A DNA stretch of 64,000 nucleotides from Metallyticus violacea (Eukaryota > Arthropoda > Insecta > Mantodea > Metallyticidae), in NCBI GenBank assembly GCA_030762175.1, contig CM060838.1, positions 22,624,001 to 22,688,000 on the forward strand. Direction: 5' to 3'. Below the pieces are notes generated by a model. That model did not search any database and was not told the origin of the DNA. It saw only the letters and a list, made by a program, of their open reading frames with translations. Below, piece after piece: positions 34,691-48,439 of the stretch (its first letter is position 1; each line of letters begins with the position of its first letter). The position numbers and the translations under genes are program-made.

Positions 34691-34980
34691 ACCGCCAAGG
34701 GTGGCCGAGGTCGTTAAGGTGCGGACTCGTGAGCGGGAGGTTTGGGGTTCGAATCCCACCAGGACCGTCCTCCCTGACTGAGGTTTTTTTCCAGTTTTTC
34801 CTCAGTTCTCATAACTGGCAAATGCCGGGGAGGTACCCTAAACTTAGGCCTGGAACTTTCCTTCCTTAAAAAAAATCCTTTCACAATATATCATTTCATC
34901 TCATGTATCATCAGTGTCCACCGCCTGTGGTGCCTCAGTAGTAAAAACGGGCGTTAAATGCTACTAAAAAAACATTAAAG
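34691..34980 (+). mobile_element. SINE-B, near full length
   Basis: Best plus-strand copy of SINE-B. It starts ACCGCCAAGGGTGGCCGAGG, continues with GTTAAGGTGCGGACTCGTGA and a B box GGGGTTCGAATCCCACC. The body has CCCTGACTGAGGTTTTTTT, GCCGGGGAGGTACCC and TTTCATCTCATGTATCATC. It ends GTAAAAACGGGCGTTAAATG and an A-rich tail. Its head is most like a leucine/serine-class tRNA with a long variable region, but this is only an impression. No clear target duplication. Confidence 0.9.
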
Positions 34981-35718
34981 ACCACATTGTGTACTTAAAA
35001 CGCAAAAAAGAAGAACAATTTATTCTTTAATAATTTGGAATGCAAAACAGCTTTGAAGGCGGTGGTTATTGTTATTAGTTCTGATAAACTGTATTAACAG
35101 TTCTTTGGTGTACTATTAGGGAAGTAACACTACAGGAAGGTACAATTGAGAGGCATTTGCAGATTTTCATGTGGTCAAAGCCAAAAGCTGCGTTGGTGCC
35201 CGAATAGCCCTGAAAGAAAACTTAAGGGAAATTTACACCACGCACGTCGAATGATCGGTATTCCAAGCCGAACTCCTGTGTATTGCTGTTAACTGAATTT
35301 AACACTGACGTAAGCGAAATGTATAATTTGCAATACATGTAAAGTCCAAAGTTTGCCGTCGCGAATAAAAAATAACCAACTCCAATCCATGTCAACCAGC
35401 TCTTACTAAACGACTATACAAACTTTTGAAATACGATACACCAACTCTGAAATAGCATCTCATATTAAAGTATTAAATCCCCTACACACACTACAGGCTG
35501 CCCTTGTCACTTTGGCCCAATTATATACTCATCCCTAATCCTGGCCGAGTGCAACTGCTTCCGTTCGTACCTTCACAGAATAAACAAATATCCCATCCTT
35601 TAAGCAACTGCACTGAAAAATATCAGTCACAAACAGCTAATACAAGCAACAGGTCATCAGTTTTAACATAGCAAAAATTATCCATAACCCTGAAGCTTCA
35701 TATCAACAACACTGGCTT
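34981..35718. other. unassigned spacer
   Basis: No gene or known repeat recognised. Confidence 0.5.
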
Positions 35719-35975
35719 CGTCGGTCCTGGTGGTGTAGTGGTTACCATACTTGCCTCCTAAACCGATGGTTTCGGGCATAAAAATCCTAAGTATGGCTTC
35801 CTTCGGAAGGGAAGTAAAGCCGTGGGTCCCGTGTCGTACATTTACGGCACGAAAAAGAACCTCAAGCCTGAAAGAAGAGGCCTCTGAGCAAAATTTGTCG
35901 ACTGTTTCACGCAGTGAATTGAATGGGTCGCTGATGACCTGAGATGTTAAAAGGCGTCCGAAAATAATTTTAAAA
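35719..35975 (+). mobile_element. SINE-A copy 4, B box deleted
   Basis: Starts CGGTCCTGGTGGTGTAGTGG and runs to CTTGCCTCCTAAACC, then lacks about 40 bp. The gap removes the B box and the GCCAGGATCGATGG segment. It resumes at GGTTTCGGGCATAAAAATCC and continues to GATGTTAAAAGGCGTCCGAA. Loss of the B box would make this copy unable to be transcribed by polymerase III. The central body is otherwise well conserved. Confidence 0.9.
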
Positions 35976-36813
35976 AAAACGGGTAGTCAAAAATTTATTT
36001 CTGGTAAATAAAAAAAAGAAACACGCCAGTTAAGTCGAATGTTCGGCTAAGGTTTTCATTTTAAAATACGTTTATCCTGTAAAATGCGTTTCTAATAAAC
36101 TAAACAGATAAGCTTTGGTTGTCCATTGTTAAATATGTTTGTCTTATTGACTTCTAAGTGCAGCAAAAATTGTTTCATTTGAATGAGTGACAAGAGGAAT
36201 AGATAGGTTATGGGCTTGTTTAAGAGAAAATATATTTTCCTACAGTGCGATATAATATTAAGTGAACATTTTACAGAAACTTGCAAACAATAAATTTATG
36301 TAAAACCGAAATTTTTAAAAAATAACAACATAGCAGATTAATTCGAGTCGACAATTTAGAATGCAATATAAACTTGTATTACATACAGAACGTTTTTTTA
36401 ACATTACTACAAATGTATTTGAGCATCCAAACTATTAAATTTAAAAGTGAGGAATGTAACCCCTAATTGTTTTTCTATAACTTTTCAGATTAATGAGTAG
36501 AATGTTACATATTTTAACAACCTTATAATAACAAATTTACCCTCTAATACATTTCTTAGGAATTAAATTAAGTCATTCTCTCTACCACTATGTTTAAATA
36601 TAAAATAATAATTTCTGAAATGGGTGGATTTGTAGATTGTAATTCTAAAGTTTTAACGTTTTATTTATATTTATAATTTATAACAAATTTTTTATAAATT
36701 TATTGTTTAAAACCTGAGATATGGTACTAAGACGCTGATTCAGTTTTAGGGAAAAGATTAATACTTTTTGATGAGTATATTATATTATGTAAGAATCATT
36801 AGAGAGATATAGC

Positions 36814-36858
<45 letters not shown>

Positions 36859-39017
36859 GTCGTTGCTTTGTATTACAGTACAATACAAGGCGCTCTGCTG
36901 TATGAAGATTCAGTATCTGTAAGCAGAGTCAACATGCGTGGCGCGAACATTATTCTTTCTTTAAGACCCAGCCTCTGGAATTAGTCACTGCAAGCTATGT
37001 GCTGTTCTGCACCCCTTTATTCTCGTTTGTGGTCCCCTTAACGATGATTTACCCTGGGACTAAGCGAGGCTGTTGTTTTCGAAGCTAAAAATTGGATCGC
37101 CGCACACGTTTCAACGGCCACCCTTCTGCGACATAATTTTGCGAAATGGGAGGGGAAAGCACCAAAGAAGAGGAGGTACCATGAAACATTCAGCAAGCAT
37201 ATTGAGCGGTGCAATATCTCTCTCCTTCCATTCCCCTCCTCCCTTTCTCGCTTGATATCTGACTCATCCTCCCTCACAATGTTGTTTTCAACAACTTTCC
37301 CACCCTGTATAGCTTTGGTTTAAAAAAAAAAATGAAAGAGAAAACAAGAACTGTGCTTGACAGATATTCTTTGGAATTTTATGGTATGAGCTTTCAGTGG
37401 AATTAAATATAGCATGGTGATTATTTTAGTTAAAGTATCCAATGTTTTACAGGAAAATAACCCATACAAAACACAAAACGAAAATATTAAGCATGGTCAA
37501 TTATGTTTTAATGAGAGAGATATGTTTCTGCCTAAGCAACAATCCTGCGCGGCCAATGAAATGACTTGGTATTTGAAATTAATCTTCCGTTCTTTAAAAT
37601 AAAGTGTGCCAGTTTTACACTCGTTTGACAACCTAACTAAACATTTCCCTTCCGTCTTTCCTTTCTTTCTGTTACCTTCTCGAAAAGTGACATTAAGGAA
37701 TTGCCTCATAAGGGAAGCGTTCGTCTATTGGCCGACACGCCTCTCTCCTAACGAACATGTAAGGGAACATCGACTGAAAACAGAGATGTCCTAGCGTTCT
37801 TTCTTAGCAGATGCTGTCAAGGCTCTCCAGGGGGCTTAATATTTCGATTTAATGATTTAAAAAATCCAAGAAACCTCTGACTTGCTAAAAAATCTCCTGC
37901 AACTAGCATTTGTAGCATTCACAAAATCCTCCCACTGATGTTTGTAGTTATCATTATGTAGTTACATTATGTAAATATATTAAACCTAGGGATACCCTGG
38001 AGAGATAACTCAATAATAAATAAGAATAGAATAACTTTATAAAATCCGGGTGCTTTTTAAATGCAATTTATTATTCACAATTGTTTGACATACCTATATG
38101 AACATAAATTGCAATATATTTATAATTAGTATGACATGATCTAAACGTACAAGAGCAATAAATTATGAAAGATTAACATTAAAAGATTTAAACAAAATCT
38201 CTCACGAGCACATACAACAAAACGTGATTTATTTTATTATGCAATTATATAAAAAGTTGGGCACAACAATAATCTTTCACTTGCCTTCATATCTCAAAGA
38301 AACAATCCAATAAATATATTACGTATAAATTGATAAGGCAAGAAAGCTCTGAAACAATACTTAATGTCCTATAAACGAGCTCTGAAAACACTAGGAAAAG
38401 TAGCTAAACGAAAAACCTTGCTTTACAAATTAATAAAATCTGAAAACAGCATGTACTATTTTTTTAAACTATTGGCTAACTCGCCAAGAGGCTCCATATA
38501 ATTTCCAATTATTACACTGAAAGGCTACTAGCATCACCCCGGAGCGTTTTGACTGCCTCTGTTCAGGAAGGAAATAGGTGTTTCTCTCTAGTCGTAATGT
38601 AGGAAAACCAGCTTTCTTGGATGAGCGACTGTTCCGCTATAGGACTGTTCTGTATCATTCGAAAAAGTACAGAAGGAGAAAGGACCGAAGTGGAAGAATT
38701 GATTTCGATTGACCGTTTAATGCAAACCGGCACAGTTTTTCCTTGAACCTTTAATTCACTTTGGTGACAACCCTAGATTTTTAAAACTCCTCTTTCAGAT
38801 AAAGATAGGCAATGAAAATAAAGCTTAAAAAGTTTCGAATTTTACAATATATGTTAATAAATTAGAAAATGCTTATTGTTAGAGCAAAAAGTTATAAAAC
38901 TGCATATTACATTCATATTTAAAAACATTGTTAATTTAAAACCAAAATGTAACGCTTTTTTTTCTTCAAAATGCACCACAAACACACGCACACACACACA
39001 CATATATAGAAGAACTT
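35976..39017. other. unassigned AT-rich region
   Basis: No supported gene. Contains (ATT)n at 36815-36858 and a CA run at 38983-39000. A GC-richer patch at 36890-37310 (minus frame 37277-37038, 79 codons) has no recognisable domain. Confidence 0.5.
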
Positions 39018-39345
39018 GCTTGCCATAGAACTCTAGCAGTTCGACATTAGCAATTACAAATCTGCGACTTTTTCTTATGCTTTAATCTTTTCTGCTTTTC
39101 TAGTTACTGTTATTTTAGATACATTGTTAATTGTGTAACATTATTTTCATATATATATATATATATATATATAAATGAAAAATAAAACACTGAGAAAGAG
39201 TCACACTTGAAATTGTTATATTTCAAGTGTGACTCTTTATCAGTGTTTTATCTTTATCTACTTTTATTATTAGTGTTAATTTGTTACATTGTTAATAGTG
39301 TTTCTTTATTTTTATTTTTCATTAATATTATATATATAAATATAT
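39018..39345. repeat. fold-back element, copy 4, with nested palindrome
   Basis: Complex copy. A reverse-orientation arm (39018-39148, starting CTTGCCATAGAACTCTAGC) leads into a (TA)n run (39149-39173). A short forward arm follows, then a hairpin whose arms of about 30 bp (39184-39213 and 39220-39249) include GAGTCACACTTGAAAT and its exact reverse complement. A further reverse arm (39250-39325) ends ATTTTTATTTTTCATTAATA. The two reverse arms suggest one element inserted into another, or template switching. Confidence 0.7.
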
Positions 39346-42300
39346 AAATGTTTGGATTAATTTTTCAATTATAAAAACCTTAATCACATAACACTTTTTT
39401 AAAATTTAAAAGAAACAGATGCATTACTTTCTTTGAATGCTGTTATAGTCATTTATTTGATGGCACAAAGGTAAAGACTTGGGTAAATGAATGAGGAATG
39501 ATGGCAAAGAAATTTAAAAATTGATTTTTGGCTGGCAGTTTCATTTCCGGTTAATAAATACTGAACATATGCTTCACCGGTAGATAAATAATTCAGGCTC
39601 AAAACGAATCTTCATATTGAAGAGAAACAAGTAAAAAGATGTAGTTAATGTAATAAATGTATTTAAGAAGGCTGGGAAAACATCTAATATATATTCAAGA
39701 AAGACCTTCATCCTTTCCGATTTTTATTTGTTTTATAATTATTGAGTGAAAGGAAGGTTTATTAACCAGCTCACGTGCAAAAATGGAGATTATAATTGCT
39801 TGCGAAATGTATAAACACTCGGGCAGATTATTAAAGACAGCCAAACTTTCATTGAATGTTTTTCTTAAAAAGAATCAAATACCTGTTGCACAGGGCTACT
39901 TGCCCTACATTTCTTTGCCAAGAGTTGTTTGTGGTTTAAACTTTACTAAAAATATCCGACACTTACACTCAGTTTCACTTGCAGGTCTGCTTTAAGGGAA
40001 ATTAATCATTCGCCGAATTCAAGCGAACTTGTTAAGCAAATCACTATCAAAGATATAAAAGCTACTGTTAACTTATGTACCTTTAAAATATAATGATGAA
40101 TATGCTTGCTTGGTGAGTATTACTTGATGAAGATGAACGTTCTGCAATCAGCAGATGTACGAAAGTAAAGTGAACAAACATAAACCCTCGGGTGATATTT
40201 ATTAGGAATATTGCAGGAATAAAACAAGACTAACTATAATTCCTTTAAATTTCGCTTACAAATTTGTAATACTTGTATATTTTTACTTAACCTTTTCAAG
40301 CAATCTTGCGAGAGAAGAATGCCAATTGTCAGTAATGCCAATAGAGAAGAGCAAAATACAGGTTTAGAACTATTTCATGAATAGACTAAGAATAAAAATG
40401 AAATTCGTACATATAATATTAACTTGCTTTCTATTCTATTCAGAAACCGTGAGACTGAAATGGAGAAAAGTCGACTATTACAATCGCTACCGTTCGATTT
40501 TCTAAAACCAAATGAGATAGAGAGAAAAAAAGACAACATATAGCGTCTCTATCTTTGTATTCTATGGTTAGGAATTCCCAATGATAAGATCAATTTCCAC
40601 ATTTGACGCATCACCAAAACGCTTTAAAGAACCCTCCATTTTGCGTTATGGTTGTCTATTATCTATGCTTTTGTTGCTATCAATAGCTCTCCATAAGCTC
40701 TAAAATTGGTCAGTAATACATGTTCAGGAATTATATAGGAGAGGTATAGAGTTGGTTACACTGACCACAAGACAAATGCACGTCGCGTGATAAAATGGAT
40801 TTGATAATTTTTTCTCGATAATTTCACTCCGGAGGCAGGCTGTGATCGATCAAAATTTAAATTTTTGTTTCGTTTCATTGGTCGATTTTAAGATGACGTC
40901 ACATGAGTGAAATAATCATAGAAACCCCATTGAGAGTAATTAGTTAGATAGTGCGTTCTCTACATCACATTGAATAAAATTATATTTGATTTTAACAAAG
41001 AAAAAAACTTGAAATAATATTTACAATTTATTTTCTCCATGGAAAAGAAAAACGATTGTTTCAAATTCACTTTTCTCTGAGTTAGCAACAAGTAGTAAAA
41101 GTGGATGGTGAGAATACTAAAGGGGATTATTAAAAAAGATGTATAAAAAGGTTTCACGATTTTAAAGGACAAATATGCTTAAAATATTTCTTTTCAGGAG
41201 CAACATTTACTTTAGAGAGACAGAACTTGAAAAAAATAATAAAATTGAACTTTTCCGAACTTAAAAATACTGCAAGAATGACAAAAATCTCCTAGCGTTA
41301 ATTTCAGGTGCAAACTTTACTCGTTTTAAAGTCATCCGAGTTAAATGTTTAGGAAAAAAGAAAATTGATTTTATGATTAACGTTCCAAGCCCCAGCATTG
41401 AAGACACTGGATTAATTATGATCTAAAAATACCTAATTGTTGCCAAAAAGATGTGGAAATTCTTATCACCATATCTACATCCTATATAATGAAAGCAGGG
41501 TTTCCTACCATGAGCAAACTGACCAAAGCAAAACTATATGACAGTGGAAATAAAAGAAACAAATGAGGTAATGAAATCATATAAGACACTTAGTTTTAAT
41601 GATATATTTAAATAAAAGTTGTTTAATAATTTTGTGATATTTTTATAGTTGGTAAAATACAAATTAAGGAATATATAAAATCCAAGCACTCGATACGTAT
41701 ATAAATCATAATTAAATTTACATTACATTCTAATAATTCTGTTGTTGCATTACATTTTGCTATAGAGTAAAATAAAAGCATTAAAAAATGTGTTCGAATT
41801 TATTTGTGAATAATATGCACTTTACCTGGGCTAGGTCTTTGCCCCGAAATTTTAAATTAATTTAGTATATTGCATGATATAGGTCAGAAAATGCGTTTTG
41901 GAACATGAAGTAAGAAAATTAGGCTGCGGTGCCCTGCACACACTTAAAACTATCCACATTTTGAATTAAATAAAAACAATCGCAATGTCTATATGTTTAT
42001 TTTAATTTAAAAGTCTCGAGAAACCATTCTTAATGTTTATTTCTTCTTAAATGCCCTGAATTTATACATATACATAACGAAGATAAAATAATTCCAGCCA
42101 TGTATTTGAATAATTGCTAGCAACATAATATTAGTTTAGCGTGCTAAAGGATAAAATTTTGTGGATAAAAACTTTTGCATTTTGACTTTTCCTAAAGAAA
42201 TCAGATTATTCTATATTACGAAATATGAATTTTAAAATATGTTCATTTCAGTCTCATTGATTGCATTAAATTTACAAAATGGATCTGAAAAATGAATTGT

Positions 42301-42425
42301 AAAGCTATTTGGCATGAAATGTATATTTTAATTTCCATCAACATTTATATAGTTATGCCAAATAACTTTGTCGTCTGAAATATGCAGAGCTATGAAAAAA
42401 TATTAATTTTCCTTACACCATCACC
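39346..42425. other. unassigned AT-rich region
   Basis: About 3 kb without a supported gene, classified repeat or notable composition change. Confidence 0.5.
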
Positions 42426-42730
42426 ATGCAGTTTACTCCTTCCAACGCTGTATCTGCAATAGCAAAGGTAGCTTTGAAGGTTTCGCTTGTAGCTATGTGC
42501 TTCGTAATTTTCCTGAGCCATCTAGCAGGAAATGACACCCTCCTGCTCTGGCACAATAATCCAGGGGGCTTAGGTCAGATCATTAGTCGCTTTGAATCCT
42601 TCGAGTGCGTGCGTACTAGGTCAAGTTAAGTGGTCCCGCACGGAGTCTGCTTCAATCAATGATGAGAGGGGGATCTCGTCTGAACAGCTCTTGCTTCTAT
42701 GGCTTCAAGATTTGAATACGACTGAAAAGG
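42426..42730. other. GC-richer unassigned segment
   Basis: A 300-bp island with visibly higher GC than its AT-rich flanks. The plus strand has a 67-codon frame (42426-42629) with a hydrophobic stretch VSLVAMCFVIFLSHLA; the minus strand has comparable partly open frames. No domain is recognised and no other copy lies in the window. It could be a decayed retroelement piece or an exon; I cannot choose. Confidence 0.3.
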
Positions 42731-43636
42731 CCGTACGGTTTTCATTAGAGTCAGTGCCACACATATGAGATCAATAAATCAATTTGCTACATACATTCTG
42801 CCAAGTTCATACTCCGCTATTCTGTGATTGTATCATCATATTCTTCTACTTTGAAGCCTAGGTCGTTCAATCATTTTTAAATATTTTAAATGGCTTAGTT
42901 GTGTTAAAATGTACAATAAAATCAGTAAAAGCCATTCTAAGTATTAGTCTTATTACCCTATATTAATTATCAATCTACGACTTAATACCCCCTATTCTCA
43001 GGACTTACAATAAATTCTAATTTTAAAGTCCATTTCTAATTATATTCATAGGAGTTAATCTAAACTTCTTTTAAAAAACATATTATTACTGTTTTAAAGC
43101 ATCCTTTCTAATCCTGAAGCTTCCAAATGCTTTGGTAAAGTAGTTATTTGTGATGTCTACAATTTTAATACAAGTTTGTTTTCTTAATTTAATATTATTA
43201 TGAATAAGGGGGATATTCTTTAATTTAAGGGCTACTTTATCAACTACAGTCACTATAACATACCTTGGGCTAACGTCTTAACTAGCCATCCTCCTTCTAG
43301 ACTCCCTTCGACTATTTTTAAATTTTATTTGAAGTTAAATAAATCAACATAACGCCTTTCCCTCCAAAAATAATATGATATTGTCTTCTAATAAGTATAT
43401 CATATTTATTGTAGGAAGTACGTTTTGTTTTCAAATTCATTCCCAATCTACTGTTACAAATATTTTAACACAATCTCTGTTTGTCTCAAAATGTTCTTAG
43501 CTTTTCCATTCAAATAATTTATCTACATCGTTTTCCAAAAAGCTTCAAAATTCAAGGTTAATACATTTCTCATACCCAACTCTGATGTCAAAATAATGTG
43601 ATTGCTGATTCCTCCGTCTTATTAAAGTACATCTTT
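42731..43636. other. AT-rich spacer
   Basis: Nothing recognised. Confidence 0.5.
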
Positions 43637-43860
43637 GCCAAGGACGTTAAGACACAGATTCTTGAATGGAAGGTGTGAGGTTCGCTTCCTTCCAGGACCG
43701 CTCTCCCTGACTGAAGCTTTTTTCCAGATTTTTCTCAGTCCTCTTAAATGGCAAATGCTGAGGAGGTACCTAAATTTAAGCCTGGAACGCTTCCTTCCTA
43801 AAAATTGTCATTTCATCTCGTACTTCACCAATGTTTAAATTCTGTTTTCATCTCTGAAGC
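43637..43860 (+). mobile_element. SINE-B, diverged
   Basis: Diverged plus-strand copy. The head GCCAAGGACGTTAAGACAC has a B box GAGGTTCGCTTCCTTCC. The body has CCCTGACTGAAGCTTTTTTC, GGCAAATGCTGAGGAGGTAC and TTTCATCTCGTACTTC. The GGGCGTTAA tail cannot be found, so the 3' end is approximate. Confidence 0.75.
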
Positions 43861-43954
43861 ATCACGGCAATAGACACTGTCAATGTACTAAAAACCGAGA
43901 GAAAATTAAGATTAAGTTACCTCTTCAGTATCTGTCATTGTTAAGAACTGTAGA

Positions 43955-44048
43955 AAACTCGAAACATCTCAGTCAGTGCGGACGGTTCTGCGGGATTGGA
44001 AGGCTTCTCGTTCATGAGTTGTGTGTCTCAATGAACTCGGCCATATAG
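43955..44048 (-). mobile_element. SINE-B head fragment
   Basis: Minus strand: GGCCGAGTTCATTGAGACAC, CTCATGAACGAGAAG, AATCCCGCAGAACCGTCCGC and ACTGACTGAGATG. This is the head and first body block of SINE-B, truncated after about 95 bp. It lies 100 bp beyond, and opposite to, the copy at 43637. Confidence 0.7.
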
Positions 44049-47000
44049 ATGCTGTGAGGATTACTAAAGATCAACCGCATGCTCGTTTTCATAGAATATG
44101 CTATATTATTTTCACTCAGGGTAGCCTTGGCCAGCGCATCAGCCCCGCTTTGTTTGCCAGCATCTGGAGGCGAATGTGCTCACATGGTCAGCGCTGGCAG
44201 AATAAAAGCGAGAGGAAATTACCGGAAACTTAACCAATATATTTTAAATGAAACTATTATAGCACATTTTAACTTACAATGCCATTCTTTATTAAATCTT
44301 TCTGTAAAACTTGGTGAACATGGGACGTCATTTTCTTATATTGCAGGTATATAACGATAACGCGGCACTATCTTTTAGCTATTGACACTGTCCTTGTGAA
44401 ATTTTTTGACGTTTAGCGGACAGCCCCTTGCAAGTTCGATCTGTAACCAAAGTTTCATCAACAGCATTCGTTAAGCACTGGTGGAAAAAGCTGCACTGTT
44501 GACAAGTTTCTGTTTCATTTGTCTTGCTAGCTGAAATTTGTGCATTTTTAACATTTGCTAGCCACGCTACTCACTACGAAACTATTTCATTGCCATTCAT
44601 TCAATTTTTTGTAACCATCAGCATTTAATTTGTTGTTTCTAAATTTCCAAAGTAGCTCCTTTACTTAACTGCTTGTATTTTCTTTTATACCTGTTTCTAT
44701 GTCGTTCCAATCATAACAAAACTTTCGTTTCTGTCCAAATTATATGCTTTTACATTTCAAGTTTCGTCACTGCATTAAAAATAAGACACGTTTGTCAAAG
44801 CGCTATTGATTGTTTTCTTTCAAATTATATATTTGCTTATTTAAGCTTTATAAAAAGCATTAAAAATTAAAATGCAGCACCTGCCAGAAATGTGTTCAAA
44901 CTTTCACAGAGCTTCTGATCAAAATGTGCAAAAGCTAAATTTAAATATTAAAACAAGTATTGACAGGTATTAACACAGCGGCGGTTTTATTCCAGCAATG
45001 AAACCAAGGATTAAAATCGATGTTAAACATTCACCCTTCATAGTTCAGTTGAGTTGGGAATGTGTTTAGTCTGTATCTCTTTCTGAAAGTGTAACTCTCA
45101 AATGCTCCTTAGTATTTACTAAAAAACTGCTTTATATGAAGTAATTACCTTTTCCGAAATGACTTGAGGTAATAGAGTGATATATAAAATGCCTATCTAT
45201 CTGACTGTCGGTTAATAAACATCAAAATGGAATGTGCATCATTTAAGAACGGAATAAATCATTTGGCATCATTGTAAATTCTGTATCACTTTTTGTCCGG
45301 TATTCATGCATAGTAATAAAATACTGGCCACGGCTAAACGTGATGAGCTATCTACATTAATGGCTCATAAATTTCCAACATCAGCTTAATCATTTCATTT
45401 GGCATTTGTGTTTTATTAGTATGCAGCCTTTGTTACGCCTGCCATTGTTTACAGCTTTAAATACGTACACCCACGATTTTGAGCAGTATTTTTGCGAAAG
45501 GAGGGGGAAATGAAAAAGAACAAGATGAAAAAGGATTAACTTAAAAAAAATTGAAATCGGTTTAAGAATTAGAGTTTGAAACAACACACGTGTTTATTTT
45601 TTCAGTGCTATTGGACATAATTATTGGTCACAAATTAAACATGGCCACGTTTGGAAAATTTACACTTAGCTGATTGATGAAAACTAACCATAATATTAAA
45701 CCATTCACTTGCACAAGTGCTTCACAATTTCTCTAAACCTTCTGGAAAGAAAAACACTTGAAGTTATGCTTCATTTTAGTCGCACAGATAAAGCATAACC
45801 TATTTTCTATTTTTTTCCGTCTTGGAAGTACACTTGTATGGGGCGTAGTCAAATTTACAGTCAAATTGTGCAATTTTGATTTCTGTCAGCTTAGCAGAAT
45901 TAGGACGGACGTTGTCATCAGTTAAAAGATTTTGTGTGAGAATGTCAAAAGCCCTAGGGACGGTTTCTATAGAGGTTTTCCAATATCGAACGTGTTCTTT
46001 GTGTCTTACCATATTATCGACTATAGAAGAGAAATGGGTCGCTTTGTCTTATGACCTTCGGTTTCGTTCTCGCTTACCTACATTCAGACAGCGGAATCCG
46101 AACATTTTAGCCATCAGTGTATGCAAAGCACTGACAGTACTCACCTACCATACACTCCATAGCGCGTCAACTTCCTTTCAGTCGTAAATTATCCCTAAAT
46201 TGAACAATTATCTGTTTAAAAATGAGTTTGTCTTTCAATAAAACATTATTGTTTTAGATTTCCATACTTTTTATTAAGTATATTTTGTACATTAAATGTC
46301 TATAATCATATTATATAAAACTTAAAGACCCTGGAATAAAGTTAGCCCCTTTAGGAACATTATTCCATCACGATTTTGGGTAAGGCCGTAGGGAACAATA
46401 CAAGACGCGATAAACTCAGATTATTGAACATCTGAGTAGGTAATCTTTAACAGCTAAATCATTTTAATTTCCTGTATGCCACAGGCAGTGTCCATTATAA
46501 AATGTCACACGACACGCTTACTCCAAGCTCATGAAAGATTCTGAGAAAAGTGAAATATTTCAAACCTTGCAGCATGTGCGCTGAAATTAATTTCATTTAT
46601 AACCGTCTTCTAGCACCGTTGCGTTGACTTCATAGACTGCTTTCTTTTCTAGAGTTTAGGGATGTCTTTTCTGAGCGCTGACAATTTCCATTTGTTACGA
46701 CAAAGAGTACGAAAAATGTTTCCAAACGACTGTCACTGCATAGAATGAAATTGCTCTAGCAGGTATACCGATGCCCTCATTAACTGACGATTTGCTTGCA
46801 AAAACCGAGGTGTTTGTACTTGCTTTTCTAGTTATTCATGAAATATACTTAGCAAGATGGTGTTGTCTTTTATTTTTATAATAAAAATTTTGGAAGTTAC
46901 AAATAAATATTTACCTTATGGAGAGATATTTTCCAAGAGAAAAATATTAATAATTAATAACATTGCTTGTAAATTAAGTATAAAATTGCAACTTTTATTC

Positions 47001-47249
47001 CTAATTGCTCTTTCAGCCAGTAAGATGACACTAGTTTCCTCTTTATTTAGAATATAATGTTGATTAAATTAATGCTTCAGTTTTTAAATTGCTCACGCTT
47101 TTATAAGTACACCAATATATATAAAATTCAGGACAAGATAATTCAAAATGTAAGTTATGTTGATCAATATTTTCCAATATTCAAGTTTTTACGTAATTTT
47201 CAAATATAATTAATATATATTATTAATTATTTGTATATTCATTTACATA
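44049..47249. other. unassigned region
   Basis: No supported gene. A GC-richer patch at 44110-44215 contains GCCAGCGC and, about 50 bp on, its reverse complement GCGCTGGC. A 103-codon frame at 45876-46187 has no recognisable domain. Confidence 0.45.
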
Positions 47250-47522
47250 TGTAGTGGTAACCACACTTGCCTCCTAAACCCACCATCACTGACAATCCGG
47301 GTCAGGATCGATGGATTTTTCCGGGATAAAAATCCTAAGTATGGCTTCCTTCGGAAGGGAAGTAAAGTGGATCCCGTGTCGTACATTTACGGCACGATAA
47401 AGAACCTCAAGCCTGAAAGAAGAGGCCTCTGAGGAAAGTTTGTCGTTCGTTTCACACCCTGAATAGAATGTAACGCTGATGACCTGAGATGTTAAAGATG
47501 TAAATAAATCAAATCAAAAAAA
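47250..47522 (+). mobile_element. SINE-A copy 5, 5' shortened
   Basis: Begins inside the head at GTAGTGGTAACCACACTTGC and continues CCTCCTAAACCC, GGTCAGGATCGATGG, GGCTTCCTTCGGAAGGGAAG, TACATTTACGGCACGATAAA and GATGACCTGAGATGTTAAAG, with a tail AATAAATCAAATC and A9. The first 12-15 bp of the head are missing. AT-rich flanks hide any target duplication. Confidence 0.9.
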
Positions 47523-48439
47523 AATTAATTGAAAATAAATACACTTTAGTGAGGGTTGAAAGGTGGCTGTGAGTAAATTTACTGCATTTGTTTCTAATTA
47601 AACACCTTTAAAGAATGAGTTCTCTTGCAAGTGCAGCATAATTTCACCCTTAACGCTCATAAATAATTATTTGGACTAAAATAATTTACATTAACAAGTT
47701 TATATAAAGGAGAATTAAGTGGAACATAACTATTCTTGAACAAAAATAATGCTGCTTCACTATTTATTTAATATGATGGTTCATAACATTCTTAGAATTT
47801 AAATGTTGTTTTATCCGAATAGTGGAATAAAAAATACCTATACGATTACTGAGAAGTTCATGTGAGAAAGAAATAAATTAAAAGAGGCACTATTCTTTTG
47901 CAAATCTGAGCTCACTTTACAAGCACTTGCTACAATTCCTGTTCGATGTTACGTGACATTACCTGAGTGCAGGAATATACATTAAGTAATTAATCCTTTG
48001 AGAATACTATGACGATAGCCTTGCTTTGCTGATTTACGCAAACCTGACGTATACAAGAGTGATGTAGTCATAGAAAATAACACAATAATTAATACTTAAT
48101 ATTGCCAGCTGTGATTCTCCTGTTCCTAAAGCATTGTAGGTCAAGTCATTTATTTAATTTTGAAAGACTAATGACAATGACAGTCCCTAGTGATGGAACT
48201 TTCTTCTGTTTCAGCAAGTTACATTCTAATGCGAAGAAGGTATGAAATTAACTTAAAACTTTTAGTACGACGCCATTCTCATGCGTCACCATCCTTGTTC
48301 TATAAATTATTCACACAGTCTTAACCCAGCAGTTGGAAACTCTCTGCCTTTTACTTCTCACAGTAGATGTGACCATGAATTCGCGTGCTGTTACGGAAGT
48401 GTGTAAAATTCGTTTCTAATGTTTCCTCCCTTAAGTTTA
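47523..48439. other. unassigned AT-rich spacer
   Basis: Nothing recognised. Confidence 0.5.

Noticed and set aside
36815..37320. CCCACCCTGTATA near 37308 and TTTACCCTGG near 37048 as transposon ends
   Set aside because: The two motifs are not inverted repeats of each other and no duplication or coding remnant lies between them.
23929..40901. Two perfect TGACGTCA (CRE-like) octamers at 23929-23936 and 40894-40901
   Set aside because: About 0.6 occurrences are expected by chance in 64 kb of this composition; no neighbouring gene supports a role.
44219..44234. CCGGAAACTTAA at 44222 resembling the mariner terminal repeat
   Set aside because: A 12-bp match alone is expected by chance in a 64-kb self-comparison, and no transposase remnant adjoins it.
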